From contig NZ_VTUY01000008.1 in assembly GCF_008364765.1 (NCBI RefSeq), forward strand, positions 62,001 through 126,000: a stretch of 64,000 nucleotides of DNA. The letters are read 5' to 3'. Origin of the DNA: Bacillus sp. CH30_1T. GTDB lineage: Bacteria; Bacillota; Bacilli; Bacillales; Bacillaceae_B. Shown here one piece after another: positions 16,798 to 25,250 of this stretch; the first letter of the stretch is position 1; each line of letters starts with the position of its first letter. The position numbers and the translations under genes are program-made. Under the pieces are notes generated by a model, which was not told where the DNA came from, searched no databases, and saw only the letters and a program-made list of their open reading frames with translations.

Positions 16798-18935
16798 TCA
16801 TTAGTAGGCATTACGATGCGTTTTTAGATACGTTCAATACGGTTACATTGATTCTTCCATATGATTACCATGATGGGAATTCCAGTCACTTCTCTCTCAT
16901 AAAAGGTAGTGAAAAGATAGCTCTTCACATTGAAGAAAAGATTCCCCTCAATGATGCCATGAAATATGTCACGACTATTCAGACCGAGAAGGTTGTCTTA
17001 GGTGAAACCTATGAAGTTGTCGATGAACATAACACAAAGACTGATCTGCAAATCGGAGCGGTCATAAGAACCGAAGAGTTTGATCAACGCTATTATTATG
17101 ACGGGGATGACCTTGGTGTTACATACCAAGAGGGATGCACCGTGTTTAAAGTATGGTCTCCGACGTCCACTGAGGTCAGATTAAAGCTCAAGTCACCTGA
17201 TGATGAATTGATTCAATACCCATTTTCAAGGACCCTGAACGGCGTATGGGAATGTAAGGTGAATACTGATGTAAATCGTTATTATTATACCATTCTAACT
17301 TGTATCAATCTGGTTTGGGATGAACTGATCGACCCCTATGCTAAATCGGTTTCCTACGACAGTGAGTGGGGATGTGTTGTGAACCTTGGACGTATTGAGG
17401 GACCTAATCCCTTGGCACCATTATCTTCACCTGCAGATGCTGTCATTTATGAATTGAATGTCCGTGATTTCTCAGCACAAAAAGAAAGCGGCATGAAATT
17501 CGCAGGGAAATATCGTGCCTTTACAGAAAAAGGAACTTCTACCCCGAAAGGATTCAGTAGTGGAATTCAGTATTTAAAGGAGCTGGGCATCACCCATGTT
17601 GAACTGCTTCCTGTCAATGATTTCGATGGGGTGACTGATCACCCTTCCGATAAAAGCTACAATTGGGGATACAATCCTTTGTTCTTTAACGCGCCGGAAG
17701 GGAGCTACAGCTTAAAGCCTGAAGATCCCTATGAACGGATCAATGAACTGAAAAGCGTGATTCATAGCCTTCATGAAGAAAATATCAGGGTCATATTGGA
17801 TGTGGTTTACAACCACGTGTTCATTCGGGAGGATTCATCTTTTGAAAAGCTTGTGCCCGGGTATTTCTTCCGTCACGACGAAAATGGTTTACCTTCAAAT
17901 GGGACGGGAGTGGGAAATGATTTTGCTTCCGAACGCCTGATGGCCAGGAAATTCATCGTTGACTCGATTCTTTATTGGATAAAAGAGTACGGTGTCGACG
18001 GCTTCCGTTTTGACCTGATGGGAATTCTTGATACTAAGACGATGACGACAATCCGTGAAGAAGTGGATAAGGTTTTGCCTGGAGCGATCATCATAGGAGA
18101 AGGCTGGGACCTGAACACACCCCTGCCACCCCATCAAAAGGCCAACCTTCGTAACGCCCATCAGCTTCAAGGGATCGGTCAATTCAATGACTGGTTCCGG
18201 GACACCATTAAAGGAAGTACGTTTAACTTATATGACAAAGGGTTTGCCCTCGGTCACGGACACTTGGAACAAAAGGTGGAACTCGTCCTGACTGGAAGTG
18301 TCGGGATGAAAAATGGGGAAAGAGGACTCTTTAAAGAGCCGACCCAATCCGTCAACTATGTGGAATCCCATGATAATCACACCCTTTGGGATAAAATGAA
18401 AGCTTGTTTAAATGAAGATGAAGGAACCCTTATGAGTCGCCATAAATTAGCAACCACGATGGTACTGCTATCTCAAGGGATCCCGTTTATTCATGCAGGA
18501 CAGGAATTTTACAGGACGAAAAAGGGGATTGAAAATAGCTACAATTCTCCTGTGGGAATTAATCAATTAGACTGGACGAGAAGAGAAGAATTCGATGATG
18601 TGGTTCAATACGTGAAAGCACTGATTCAAATCCGTAAAAGTCACGGTGCCTTCCGATTTCATAAGAGCGGCCTGATCCGGGAACATGTGGAAGTCTCACA
18701 TAGTATTGAAAATCTTGTTGTGGTCCGCTATCAGAATGTCCACCCGTATGGTCCGTGGAACGATATCTTCATGGTCTTCCATTCAGATTCGAAAAAGTGT
18801 CAGTATTCCCTCCCGGAAGGAAAAGATTGGATTTGTTTGTCAGACGGAAATCGGGCGAAAGTAAGCGGTCTTTATGGGGTTGAAGAGCCAACCATAACCC
18901 TTGAACCTGTCTCTTCCTATGTGTTTGTAAGGTAA
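16791..18935 (+). CDS. amyX: Type I pullulanase
   Basis: GH13 debranching enzyme of 714 residues cleaving alpha-1,6 links of pullulan, glycogen or limit dextrins. No signal peptide, so cytoplasmic like B. subtilis AmyX (similar length). An N-terminal region precedes a CBM48-like domain, then the catalytic barrel with YNWGYNP (290-296), the nucleophile Asp408 in GFRFDLMG, the acid Glu437 in GEGWD and Asp528 in ESHDNHT. I start at GTG 16791, with GGGTGG upstream; it overlaps the end of ytlR by 7 nt. An alternative ATG at 16758 would overlap more and lacks a binding site. Confidence 0.93.
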   Translation: MLVISRHYDAFLDTFNTVTLILPYDYHDGNSSHFSLIKGSEKIALHIEEKIPLNDAMKYVTTIQTEKVVLGETYEVVDEHNTKTDLQIGAVIRTEEFDQRYYYDGDDLGVTYQEGCTVFKVWSPTSTEVRLKLKSPDDELIQYPFSRTLNGVWECKVNTDVNRYYYTILTCINLVWDELIDPYAKSVSYDSEWGCVVNLGRIEGPNPLAPLSSPADAVIYELNVRDFSAQKESGMKFAGKYRAFTEKGTSTPKGFSSGIQYLKELGITHVELLPVNDFDGVTDHPSDKSYNWGYNPLFFNAPEGSYSLKPEDPYERINELKSVIHSLHEENIRVILDVVYNHVFIREDSSFEKLVPGYFFRHDENGLPSNGTGVGNDFASERLMARKFIVDSILYWIKEYGVDGFRFDLMGILDTKTMTTIREEVDKVLPGAIIIGEGWDLNTPLPPHQKANLRNAHQLQGIGQFNDWFRDTIKGSTFNLYDKGFALGHGHLEQKVELVLTGSVGMKNGERGLFKEPTQSVNYVESHDNHTLWDKMKACLNEDEGTLMSRHKLATTMVLLSQGIPFIHAGQEFYRTKKGIENSYNSPVGINQLDWTRREEFDDVVQYVKALIQIRKSHGAFRFHKSGLIREHVEVSHSIENLVVVRYQNVHPYGPWNDIFMVFHSDSKKCQYSLPEGKDWICLSDGNRAKVSGLYGVEEPTITLEPVSSYVFVR

Positions 18936-18985
18936 CAGTTCATTCCAGTGCTTGACGAAAACGCAAGATGACGATAAAATTAAAC

Positions 18986-19027
18986 AGATGGCTATTGATT
19001 GTATTGCCCAATAGCTGTCTTTTTTAT
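18986..19027 (+). terminator. Terminator of the ytlPQR-amyX run
   Basis: AGATGGCTATTG pairs with CAATAGCTGTCT through two G-U wobbles and is followed by a T-run. Confidence 0.8.
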
Positions 19028-19119
19028 TTTATAAGACTTTTTTGATGTAGTAAATGAATTCAAATATTAACGTAACTGAACATATAAACATGACAAAGGA
19101 CCAATAGAAGGTGAATATA

Positions 19120-19893
19120 TTGGAACACTTATTTGACCAAGATTGGGAAATAGTCCCCGCAGGCGGTGCTACTGGAGAAGCGTTCTTTGCTCAGTACCAA
19201 GAGCAAAGGTTATTTCTGAAACGCAATTCCTCTCCTTTTGTGGCTGTATTGTCTGCAGAAGGAATCGTACCCAAGCTAGTTTGGACAAAAAGACTAGAAA
19301 ACGGGGATGTCATAACGGCACAACACTGGTTAAATGGGAGAGAATTAAAGCCGGAAGAGATGAAGGATGAACAGGTGGCAAGGCTGCTTAACAAGATTCA
19401 TTCCTCAAAGCCGCTTTCAACCATGCTTGAGCGGTTGGGAAAAGAGCCGTTTCAGCCGGAGCATATGCTCACGGAAGTGGAGACAGGCTTAGAATTCGAT
19501 CTTCTTTCATTGCCTGTTATAAGAGAGGCGCTTTTATTTCTTCAAAAAGAGCTCTTGGAAGTTCATCAGGAAGAATATGTAGTCTGTCACGGTGATGTCA
19601 ATCATAACAACTGGCTGCTGTCTGATTACAACCAGTTGTATTTAATCGATTGGGACGGGGCGATGATTGCTGACCCTGCCTTTGACGTAGGTCTATTACT
19701 ATACTGGTATATCCCTGAAGACCAATGGGAGAACTGGCTAACTCAATATGGTGTTGAACTAACCGATAACTTAAAGCTGAGAATGAAATGGTATGTGGTC
19801 GCACAAACGATATTATCCATTCAGTGGCATAAAGGAAAAGCCCGATTTCACGAAATGAATCACTGGATTGAATATCTGCACAAAGTCATCTGA
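19120..19893 (+). CDS. ytmP: Aminoglycoside phosphotransferase-fold protein YtmP
   Basis: A 257-residue kinase-like protein. The phosphotransferase motif HGDVNHNNWLL and the following metal-binding IDWDGAMIADPAFDVG are intact, so it is probably catalytically active. The N-terminus EHLFDQDWEIVPAGGATGEAFFA matches the YtmP group conserved in bacilli next to trmB; the substrate is unknown. The preferred start is TTG 19120, which has GAAGG at a good distance, over GTG 19111, where the site would abut. Convergent with ytzH. Confidence 0.85.
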   Translation: MEHLFDQDWEIVPAGGATGEAFFAQYQEQRLFLKRNSSPFVAVLSAEGIVPKLVWTKRLENGDVITAQHWLNGRELKPEEMKDEQVARLLNKIHSSKPLSTMLERLGKEPFQPEHMLTEVETGLEFDLLSLPVIREALLFLQKELLEVHQEEYVVCHGDVNHNNWLLSDYNQLYLIDWDGAMIADPAFDVGLLLYWYIPEDQWENWLTQYGVELTDNLKLRMKWYVVAQTILSIQWHKGKARFHEMNHWIEYLHKVI

Positions 19894-19897
19894 TCTA

Positions 19898-20176
19898 TTA
19901 AGAATAGCTGTTCATATCCGTAACCCATTGGGACAGGTTTTCTTGATTGGACGTAATATGGTTCGATAAGTCAGCTGAGGATATCCCGCTTTGACTATAC
20001 TGATAAATTTCCTGCAGGACAGGCTTTACGTTTTCGTGAATATCAGCATTAACCATTAATGATTTCACCAATCGTTCAACTTGCTCACATTCAGAAACCG
20101 AACCGCAGCAATCCGCACTGTGATTGCTTAAAATATCTGATAATAACTGCATTTGATTCTGTGAATTTAAAGGCAT
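19898..20176 (-). CDS. ytzH: YtzH-like protein
   Basis: A 92-residue soluble protein corresponding to B. subtilis YtzH in length and place. It contains a Cys pair (ADCCGSVSECEQVERLV) and amphipathic helices; no catalytic motif is apparent. Its stop codon lies within 5 bases of the stop of ytmP on the other strand, so no terminator fits between them. Function unknown. Confidence 0.8.
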   Translation of the reverse strand: MPLNSQNQMQLLSDILSNHSADCCGSVSECEQVERLVKSLMVNADIHENVKPVLQEIYQYSQSGISSADLSNHITSNQENLSQWVTDMNSYS

Positions 20177-20256
20177 AGAGGTACACCCTTTCGTTTTCGT
20201 CTACAAAGATTTAAAGAAACACGTACTTTTTCAGACTTTCAAAATGACCAGACCCG

Positions 20257-20293
20257 AAAAAGGAATTCACTAATAGTGTGTGAATTCCTTTTT
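20257..20293. terminator. Hairpin with A- and T-runs between ytzH and trmB
   Basis: AAAAAGGAATTCAC pairs with GTGAATTCCTTTTT. It lies upstream of both divergent genes, so it is not an obvious gene-end terminator; it may shield trmB from upstream transcription. Confidence 0.6.
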
Positions 20294-20311
20294 CAATTAT
20301 GCGTGCATTTT

Positions 20312-20324
20312 GAGGGACGGACCT
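20312..20324. repeat. Single GAGGGACGGACCT arm
   Basis: Same 13-bp motif as the arms at 3856, 3923, 3949 and 4012, but without a partner arm here. Possibly a decayed copy. Confidence 0.5.
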
Positions 20325-20437
20325 GAAGTGGGTAAATCAGCCAGAAGATCTGAAGCGAGATTGGCTCTATTTTGGCTCTTGCACAGGACGGATAGTCGTG
20401 GTATGTTTTTTTCGATAATAAAAAAAGAGGTGTCTAC

Positions 20438-21082
20438 ATGCGTTTACGTAATAAACCGTGGGCTTCTGAGAAAATCAGTGACCATCCACAGTATGTTGTG
20501 GCAGAACCCCAGGAGATAAAAGGTCAATGGAATAAAGAATTTGGTAATGACAATCCTATTCACATTGAGGTAGGAACTGGAAAAGGTCAATTTGTCACGG
20601 AAATGGCCAGAGCCAATCCTGACGTTAATTATATTGGAATTGAGTTATATGAAAGCGTCATTGTAACTGCTCTTGATCGTTTGATTGAAGCCGGGCTTCC
20701 TAACGTCAAGCTATTAAATGTCGATGCAAAGAACCTGACTGAATACTTCTCATCAGAAGAAGTAAGCCGAGTGTACTTGAACTTCTCTGATCCATGGCCG
20801 AAAAACCGACATGAAAAACGTCGATTGACTTATAAAGATTTTCTGAATCTATATGAAGATGTGCTGATCAAAGGCGGAGAAATCCACTTTAAGACAGACA
20901 ATCAAGGCTTATTCGAGTACTCATTAAAGAGCTTCTCATGGTATGGTCTGCATCTGAATTTCTTGAGTCTTGATCTTCATAAAAGTGATTTTGAAGGAAA
21001 TATCATGACTGAATATGAAGAGAAATTTTCAGCCAAAGGGCAAAGAATTTACCGGGTTGAAGCACAATATCAAAATCAATAA
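20438..21082 (+). CDS. trmB: tRNA (guanine-46-N7)-methyltransferase
   Basis: SAM-dependent methyltransferase of 214 residues making m7G46 in the tRNA variable loop. The SAM loop [10 protein letters not shown], the acidic GIELYES strand and [17 protein letters not shown], the TrmB hallmark, are present, with FKTDN near the C-terminal third. AGAGGTG precedes the ATG. It corresponds to B. subtilis YtmQ next to ytmP. Confidence 0.96.
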   Translation: MRLRNKPWASEKISDHPQYVVAEPQEIKGQWNKEFGNDNPIHIEVGTGKGQFVTEMARANPDVNYIGIELYESVIVTALDRLIEAGLPNVKLLNVDAKNLTEYFSSEEVSRVYLNFSDPWPKNRHEKRRLTYKDFLNLYEDVLIKGGEIHFKTDNQGLFEYSLKSFSWYGLHLNFLSLDLHKSDFEGNIMTEYEEKFSAKGQRIYRVEAQYQNQ

Positions 21083-21095
21083 ATCACTGTTAAAG

Positions 21096-21128
21096 CAGCC
21101 TAGCGATCTCGCAGGGCTGTTTTTTTTC
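21096..21128 (+). terminator. Terminator of trmB
   Basis: CAGCC and GGCTG pair with an inner GCGA/TCGC stem, followed by eight T. Confidence 0.8.
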
Positions 21129-21190
21129 GTAAAGTTTATCTTCATGAGGTTAATTTGGTGCTCCTTTGTAAGCAGTTTGGTTTTGGGAAA

Positions 21191-21410
21191 AAACTATCTA
21201 CAATAGGATCTCTATTTGTCATTCTATCCGTCATTAGGCAGCCAGAATAAAGAAGCACAGAGTGGATTGTAGCGGAAGGCACTTGACTCCTGAGGGTAAT
21301 AGAGGGAAGGTCGAGACCCCACAGGGCAAAGCCCGAGGAGGGTCGACTTCCTCCCCGGGGAATATTGTGCCTGGAGCGGAAAGGAACGGTCTATGTTTTA
21401 AGACTACGCC
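21191..21410 (+). repeat. Dispersed structured element, copy B (long form)
   Basis: Core GCACAGAGTGGATTGTAGCG is identical to copy A. The basal stem is GGCAC (21278-21282) with GTGCC (21367-21371); the inner part has CAGGGCAAAGCCCG and GTCGA/TCGAC arms. The upstream ATAGGATC-containing segment is also shared. Intergenic between trmB and ytnP. Confidence 0.85.
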
Positions 21411-21557
21411 TCATTTAAAACTCAAATTAATTTTTTTAAATGCTTTACAATTCTAGTCGGTGAGACCCAGGCCAGCCACGCAGAATGCAAGCATCCACCT
21501 ATAAGTTGTCCATAAATTCTGATAAAATAAAAGGGAATGAACAAAGGAGGAGTCAAA

Positions 21558-22400
21558 TTGGAAACGTTGAAGGTTGGAGATATATTGATCTATTGGCTGA
21601 ATGGCGGCGTCACACACATGGATGGGGGAGCTATGTTCGGAGTGGTCCCAAAGCCTCTTTGGTCAAAAAAATATGCCGTAAATGACTTGAATCAAATCGA
21701 ACTACGAACAGACCCGCTCTATTTCGAATGGGAAGGGAAGAAAGTATTAATTGAATCCGGTATCGGTAAAGGGAAGCTGAATGAGAAACAAAAGCGTAAC
21801 TATGGCGTACATGAAGAGTCGGATATCGAGGCATCACTGGAAGCACTGGGCTTGAAACCAAGTGATATTGATGTAGTGTTAATGACTCACATGCATTTCG
21901 ATCACGCTTGCGGCTTAACCAAATATGAGGGCGATACGATTGTTCCTGTATTCCCGAATGCAACCATCTTCACCTCCCAAGTAGAATGGGATGAAATGAG
22001 AAATCCGAATGTGCGCTCCCGCAATACATACTGGAAAGAAAATTGGGAAAGCATTCAATCTCAAGTGGAAACGTTCCAGGGAGAAAAGGAAGTACTTCCT
22101 GGAATCACAATGGTGCATACGGGAGGTCACAGTGACGGGCATTCAATTATCCTTTTAGAGCATAACGGGGAGAAGTTCATCCATATGGCGGATATCATGC
22201 CTACTCACGCGCACAAAAATCCACTATGGGTACTGGCTTACGACGACTATCCGATGACGTCCATCGATGCAAAAGAAAAGTGGATCAATCAAGCGATTGA
22301 AGGAGAGTACTGGTTCCTTTTCTATCATGATGCGGTTTATAGAGGAATCAAGTGGAATAGAGATGGAGAGATCGTTGATCACGTACTGAGGGAAAAATAA
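21558..22400 (+). CDS. ytnP: Metallo-beta-lactamase-fold lactonase YtnP
   Basis: A 280-residue metallo-hydrolase close to B. subtilis YtnP, which was reported to degrade signalling lactones. The zinc motif HMHFDHACG and the later histidines in [10 protein letters not shown] and Asp in [11 protein letters not shown] are intact. The start is TTG 21558, preceded by AAAGGAGG; this matches the family start ETLKVGDI. It sits downstream of a dispersed repeat and has its own terminator. Physiological substrate uncertain. Confidence 0.9.
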   Translation: METLKVGDILIYWLNGGVTHMDGGAMFGVVPKPLWSKKYAVNDLNQIELRTDPLYFEWEGKKVLIESGIGKGKLNEKQKRNYGVHEESDIEASLEALGLKPSDIDVVLMTHMHFDHACGLTKYEGDTIVPVFPNATIFTSQVEWDEMRNPNVRSRNTYWKENWESIQSQVETFQGEKEVLPGITMVHTGGHSDGHSIILLEHNGEKFIHMADIMPTHAHKNPLWVLAYDDYPMTSIDAKEKWINQAIEGEYWFLFYHDAVYRGIKWNRDGEIVDHVLREK

Positions 22401-22408
22401 TAATGCAT

Positions 22409-22450
22409 AAAAAAGGATGGACCCAAGGCTCTTTGGGATCATCCTTTTTA
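22409..22450 (+). terminator. Terminator of ytnP
   Basis: AAAAGGATG and CATCCTTTT pair with an inner CCCAA/TTGGG stem, flanked by A- and T-runs. Confidence 0.85.
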
Positions 22451-22470
22451 ATGATGCAGTTATTCCATTT

Positions 22471-22785
22471 TTAGGATAAAGGGTACACATCCACAACTGT
22501 GCCCGTATACGCATCTGCTAAAAACTCATATTGCTCCAGTTCCCCGTCATTTCGTCTGGATACCCCGCCTTTATAGACTTTCGTTGTCACCGAGTGCTTC
22601 TGATAGTCTTCGGGCTTCATGCCGATCCAGGAGCCATCGATGTCCCCCTCTTTTTTAAATGAAAGTTTTACGTCCTTTAATACTTTTTCGGCAGAAACCA
22701 TGTTCGAATCATCCAATTTTTCTTTAAGAAAATATCCGCCTACTACTCCGATTCCGATTCCGATCATCAAAGATTTCCAGTTCAT
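22471..22785 (-). CDS. ytzB: PepSY-like membrane-anchored protein YtzB
   Basis: A 104-residue protein with one N-terminal hydrophobic segment (SLMIGIGIGVVGGYFLKEKL) and a PepSY-like domain ending in EFLADAYTGTVVDVYP. PepSY domains often inhibit or modulate peptidases; the partner here is unknown, though an aminopeptidase gene (ytoP) is divergent next door. The ATG at 22785 has GGAGGG; a reading beginning 23 codons earlier adds residues with no site. Confidence 0.82.
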   Translation of the reverse strand: MNWKSLMIGIGIGVVGGYFLKEKLDDSNMVSAEKVLKDVKLSFKKEGDIDGSWIGMKPEDYQKHSVTTKVYKGGVSRRNDGELEQYEFLADAYTGTVVDVYPLS

Positions 22786-23019
22786 TTTATTCCCTCCACA
22801 GGCAATGTGTATTGGTGTTTCTCTGACAAGCAAGGGATAGCATACTATTCCCAATATCTCCCCAGTAATTCTCGATTATTTTCCATCTATAGGTACATTC
22901 TATCAAAGAAATAATAAAAAAGAGAACTCCTTTTCTTCTCAATTGGTGGTAAGACGTTCGAAAGTTCTGTAAAATAAGATTATACATAAGGTAGATTTTA
23001 TATAAAAGGGGCATATGAC

Positions 23020-24093
23020 ATGAAACAAGATACGTTGGAACTTTTTAAAACATTGACTGAATTGCCGGGAGCACCCGGTAATGAGCATGCGATTCGTAAG
23101 TTTATGAAAGAACAATTGTCTCAATACTCAGATGACATTGTTCAGGATCGTCTCGGCGGGGTTTTTGGAGTGAAAAAAGGCAATGATCAGGATCCTGTTG
23201 TGATGGTTGCAGGACACATGGATGAAGTAGGGTTTATGGTCACGTCTGTTACGGAGAATGGAATGATTCGTTTTCAAACCCTTGGAGGCTGGTGGAGTCA
23301 GGTTCTGCTTGCTCAGCGTGTTCAGATCATCACGGAGAACGGCCCGATTACAGGTGTGATCGGAAGCATCCCTCCTCACCTGCTCGGAGAAGAACAGCGT
23401 AGAAAGCCGATGGAAATCAAGAATATGCTTATTGATATCGGTGCTGATGATCGGGATAATGCACTGGAAATCGGGATTAAACCAGGACAGCAGATCGTGC
23501 CGATTTGTCCGTTTACACCTATGGCGAATGAGAAAAAAATACTGGCAAAGGCTTGGGATAACCGTTATGGATGCGGATTGTCCATTGAGCTGCTAAAAGA
23601 GCTTCAAGGGATGACACTTCCAAACACTCTATATTCCGGAGCCACGGTTCAGGAGGAAGTAGGATTACGAGGTGCCCAGACAGCAGCCAATATGATTAAT
23701 CCGGATATCTTCTTTGCCCTCGATGCGAGTCCGGCAAATGATATGTCAGGGGATAAAAATGAATTTGGCCAATTAGGGAAAGGTGCTCTCCTTCGAATTC
23801 TTGACCGTTCAATGGTTACCCACAGAGGCATCAGGGAATTCGTTCTTGATACAGCTGAATCAAATGACATTCCATATCAATATTTCGTTTCCCAAGGCGG
23901 AACAGATGCTGGAAGAGTACATATGTCAAATGAAGGGGTTCCAAGTGCCGTTGTTGGTATCTGTTCAAGATATATTCACACACATGCATCCATGATCCAT
24001 GTAGATGATTATGCGGCTGCGAAAGAACTGATTGTCAAATTAGTGAAGCAATGTGACCGTTCCACAATTGAATCCATTAAGTCCAATGGATAA
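23020..24093 (+). CDS. ytoP: M42-family aminopeptidase YtoP
   Basis: Cytoplasmic zinc aminopeptidase of 357 residues (glutamyl aminopeptidase/endoglucanase M family, M42). Zinc and catalytic residues are visible in [31 protein letters not shown] (catalytic Glu pair), [10 protein letters not shown] and [11 protein letters not shown]. These enzymes often form dodecameric tetrahedra. The site AAGGGG precedes the ATG. Terminator downstream; single gene. Confidence 0.93.
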   Translation: MKQDTLELFKTLTELPGAPGNEHAIRKFMKEQLSQYSDDIVQDRLGGVFGVKKGNDQDPVVMVAGHMDEVGFMVTSVTENGMIRFQTLGGWWSQVLLAQRVQIITENGPITGVIGSIPPHLLGEEQRRKPMEIKNMLIDIGADDRDNALEIGIKPGQQIVPICPFTPMANEKKILAKAWDNRYGCGLSIELLKELQGMTLPNTLYSGATVQEEVGLRGAQTAANMINPDIFFALDASPANDMSGDKNEFGQLGKGALLRILDRSMVTHRGIREFVLDTAESNDIPYQYFVSQGGTDAGRVHMSNEGVPSAVVGICSRYIHTHASMIHVDDYAAAKELIVKLVKQCDRSTIESIKSNG

Positions 24094-24120
24094 TTCACGT
24101 TTATAAAAAAATATACCAAT

Positions 24121-24162
24121 AGGCTGTCTCATTCATGTTCTCCTTGAGACAGTCTTTTTATA
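24121..24162 (+). terminator. Terminator of ytoP
   Basis: GGCTGTCTCA pairs with TGAGACAGTC, followed by TTTTT. Confidence 0.8.
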
Positions 24163-24205
24163 GAGAAAAAAGGGAGTGACTCTCTCTTAGAAATGAGGTA
24201 TCAAT

Positions 24206-24736
24206 TTGTTGAAGATAGCAATTGGAACTACAAATCCCGCAAAGGTGCAAGCCATTCAAATGGCTTTTCAGGAACATTATGAGGACGTTGAATTCGAGTG
24301 TTTCAAAACAGATTCAAATGTAGGTGAACAGCCAATCTCTGATCAAGAGACCATCGAAGGTGCGTTAAATCGTGCCAAGAACATATTACGGGCAACAGAT
24401 AGCGATATGGGGATCGGTCTTGAAGGAGGAGTGACGGAATCACTTTACGGAATGTTTGTCTGTAACTGGGGGGCACTCGTGGATCGGAGCGGCAACGAAA
24501 TCATTGGTGGAGGTGCCAGAATCCTTCTTCCTAAAGAACTCAGCAGTCGGTTAAAGGCAGGGGAAGAGCTTGGACCCTTGATGGATGAGTACACTCAAAC
24601 CTCCGGGATAAGAAAAAAAGAGGGCGCAATGGGTGTGTTTACGAATGGACTCATTACGAGAGAGGCGATGTTTCTGCACGTGGTACAGCTCTTAATAGGT
24701 CAGTGGCAGTTCAGAAACAAAAAGCGGGACAAATAA
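24206..24736 (+). CDS. DUF84 family inosine/xanthosine triphosphatase
   Basis: A 176-residue protein of the DUF84/YjjX type, predicted to hydrolyse ITP/XTP and so keep aberrant purines out of nucleic acid. It begins KIAIGTTNPAKVQAIQ, the nucleotide-binding strand typical of the ITPase fold, and contains GIGLEGGV. Tandem start codons TTG 24206 and TTG 24209 follow GAGGT; either is possible. Family assignment is good, activity inferred. Confidence 0.8.
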   Translation: MLKIAIGTTNPAKVQAIQMAFQEHYEDVEFECFKTDSNVGEQPISDQETIEGALNRAKNILRATDSDMGIGLEGGVTESLYGMFVCNWGALVDRSGNEIIGGGARILLPKELSSRLKAGEELGPLMDEYTQTSGIRKKEGAMGVFTNGLITREAMFLHVVQLLIGQWQFRNKKRDK

Positions 24737-24856
24737 TCGATAGACTTTTGCCCTTAGAGGGTACTTGGCCCATACCAAATCTACCTGTTATTCATAAGAT
24801 GGAGTATATCAGACTTTATTTTATCTGATAAATTCTTTCTAAGGAGGTAAGAATTT

Positions 24857-25132
24857 ATGGGATGCCATTTTTGTAATGACCGCCGTGATGACCGCCGTGA
24901 TGACAGAAAATGCTGTGACTGGGATAAGTTCCTTTTCGGTGACAGGAGAAGATGTGACCGCAGAGATGATGTATTTGGATTAGATGATAATCGTAGAAGA
25001 CGTCGCAGAAGAAGAGATGACGATGAAGATAAACGTAGAAAATGTGGTTGTCATAGAAGAGATAATGTCTTAGGAACGGAAGATCATCGTAGAAGCAGAC
25101 GTAAAAGAAAATGTGATTGTGACTTTTTCTAA
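24857..25132 (+). CDS. Arg/Asp-rich protein with nine Cys and an internal repeat
   Basis: A 91-residue protein I do not recognise. About half the residues are Arg or Asp, mostly in RRDD or RRRR blocks, with nine Cys (3, 6, 19, 20, 33, 63, 65, 86, 88). Residues 33-53 and 65-85 are a gap-free internal duplication: C-(D/H)-RRD-x-V-(F/L)-G-x-(D/E)-D-(N/H)-RR. A very strong site, AAGGAGGT, precedes the ATG, and a terminator follows the stop, so it is a real gene. Charge-block, Cys-rich proteins of this kind are seen among spore coat proteins; that is only a guess. Confidence 0.75.
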   Translation: MGCHFCNDRRDDRRDDRKCCDWDKFLFGDRRRCDRRDDVFGLDDNRRRRRRRRDDDEDKRRKCGCHRRDNVLGTEDHRRSRRKRKCDCDFF

Positions 25133-25143
25133 TTGTTAGAATG

Positions 25144-25172
25144 GAACTCCGTTTTAAAGCGGAGTTCTTTTT
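25144..25172 (+). terminator. Terminator of the Arg/Asp-rich gene
   Basis: GAACTCCG pairs with CGGAGTTC, followed by TTTTTAT. Confidence 0.85.
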
Positions 25173-25212
25173 ATACTTTTCAGACATTAAGGGAGTATAT
25201 CCATTCAGGTAT

Positions 25213-25243
25213 ATAAAAACCCTCTGAAAACATTCAGAGGGTT
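25213..25243 (-). terminator. Terminator of dtpT
   Basis: AACCCTCTGAA and TTCAGAGGGTT pair; read on the minus strand the stem is followed by TTTTTAT. Confidence 0.85.
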
Positions 25244-25250
25244 AAATCAA

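Noticed and set aside
21262..21456. Open frame across the dispersed element copy B
   Set aside because: Same reason: shadow of a non-coding repeat.
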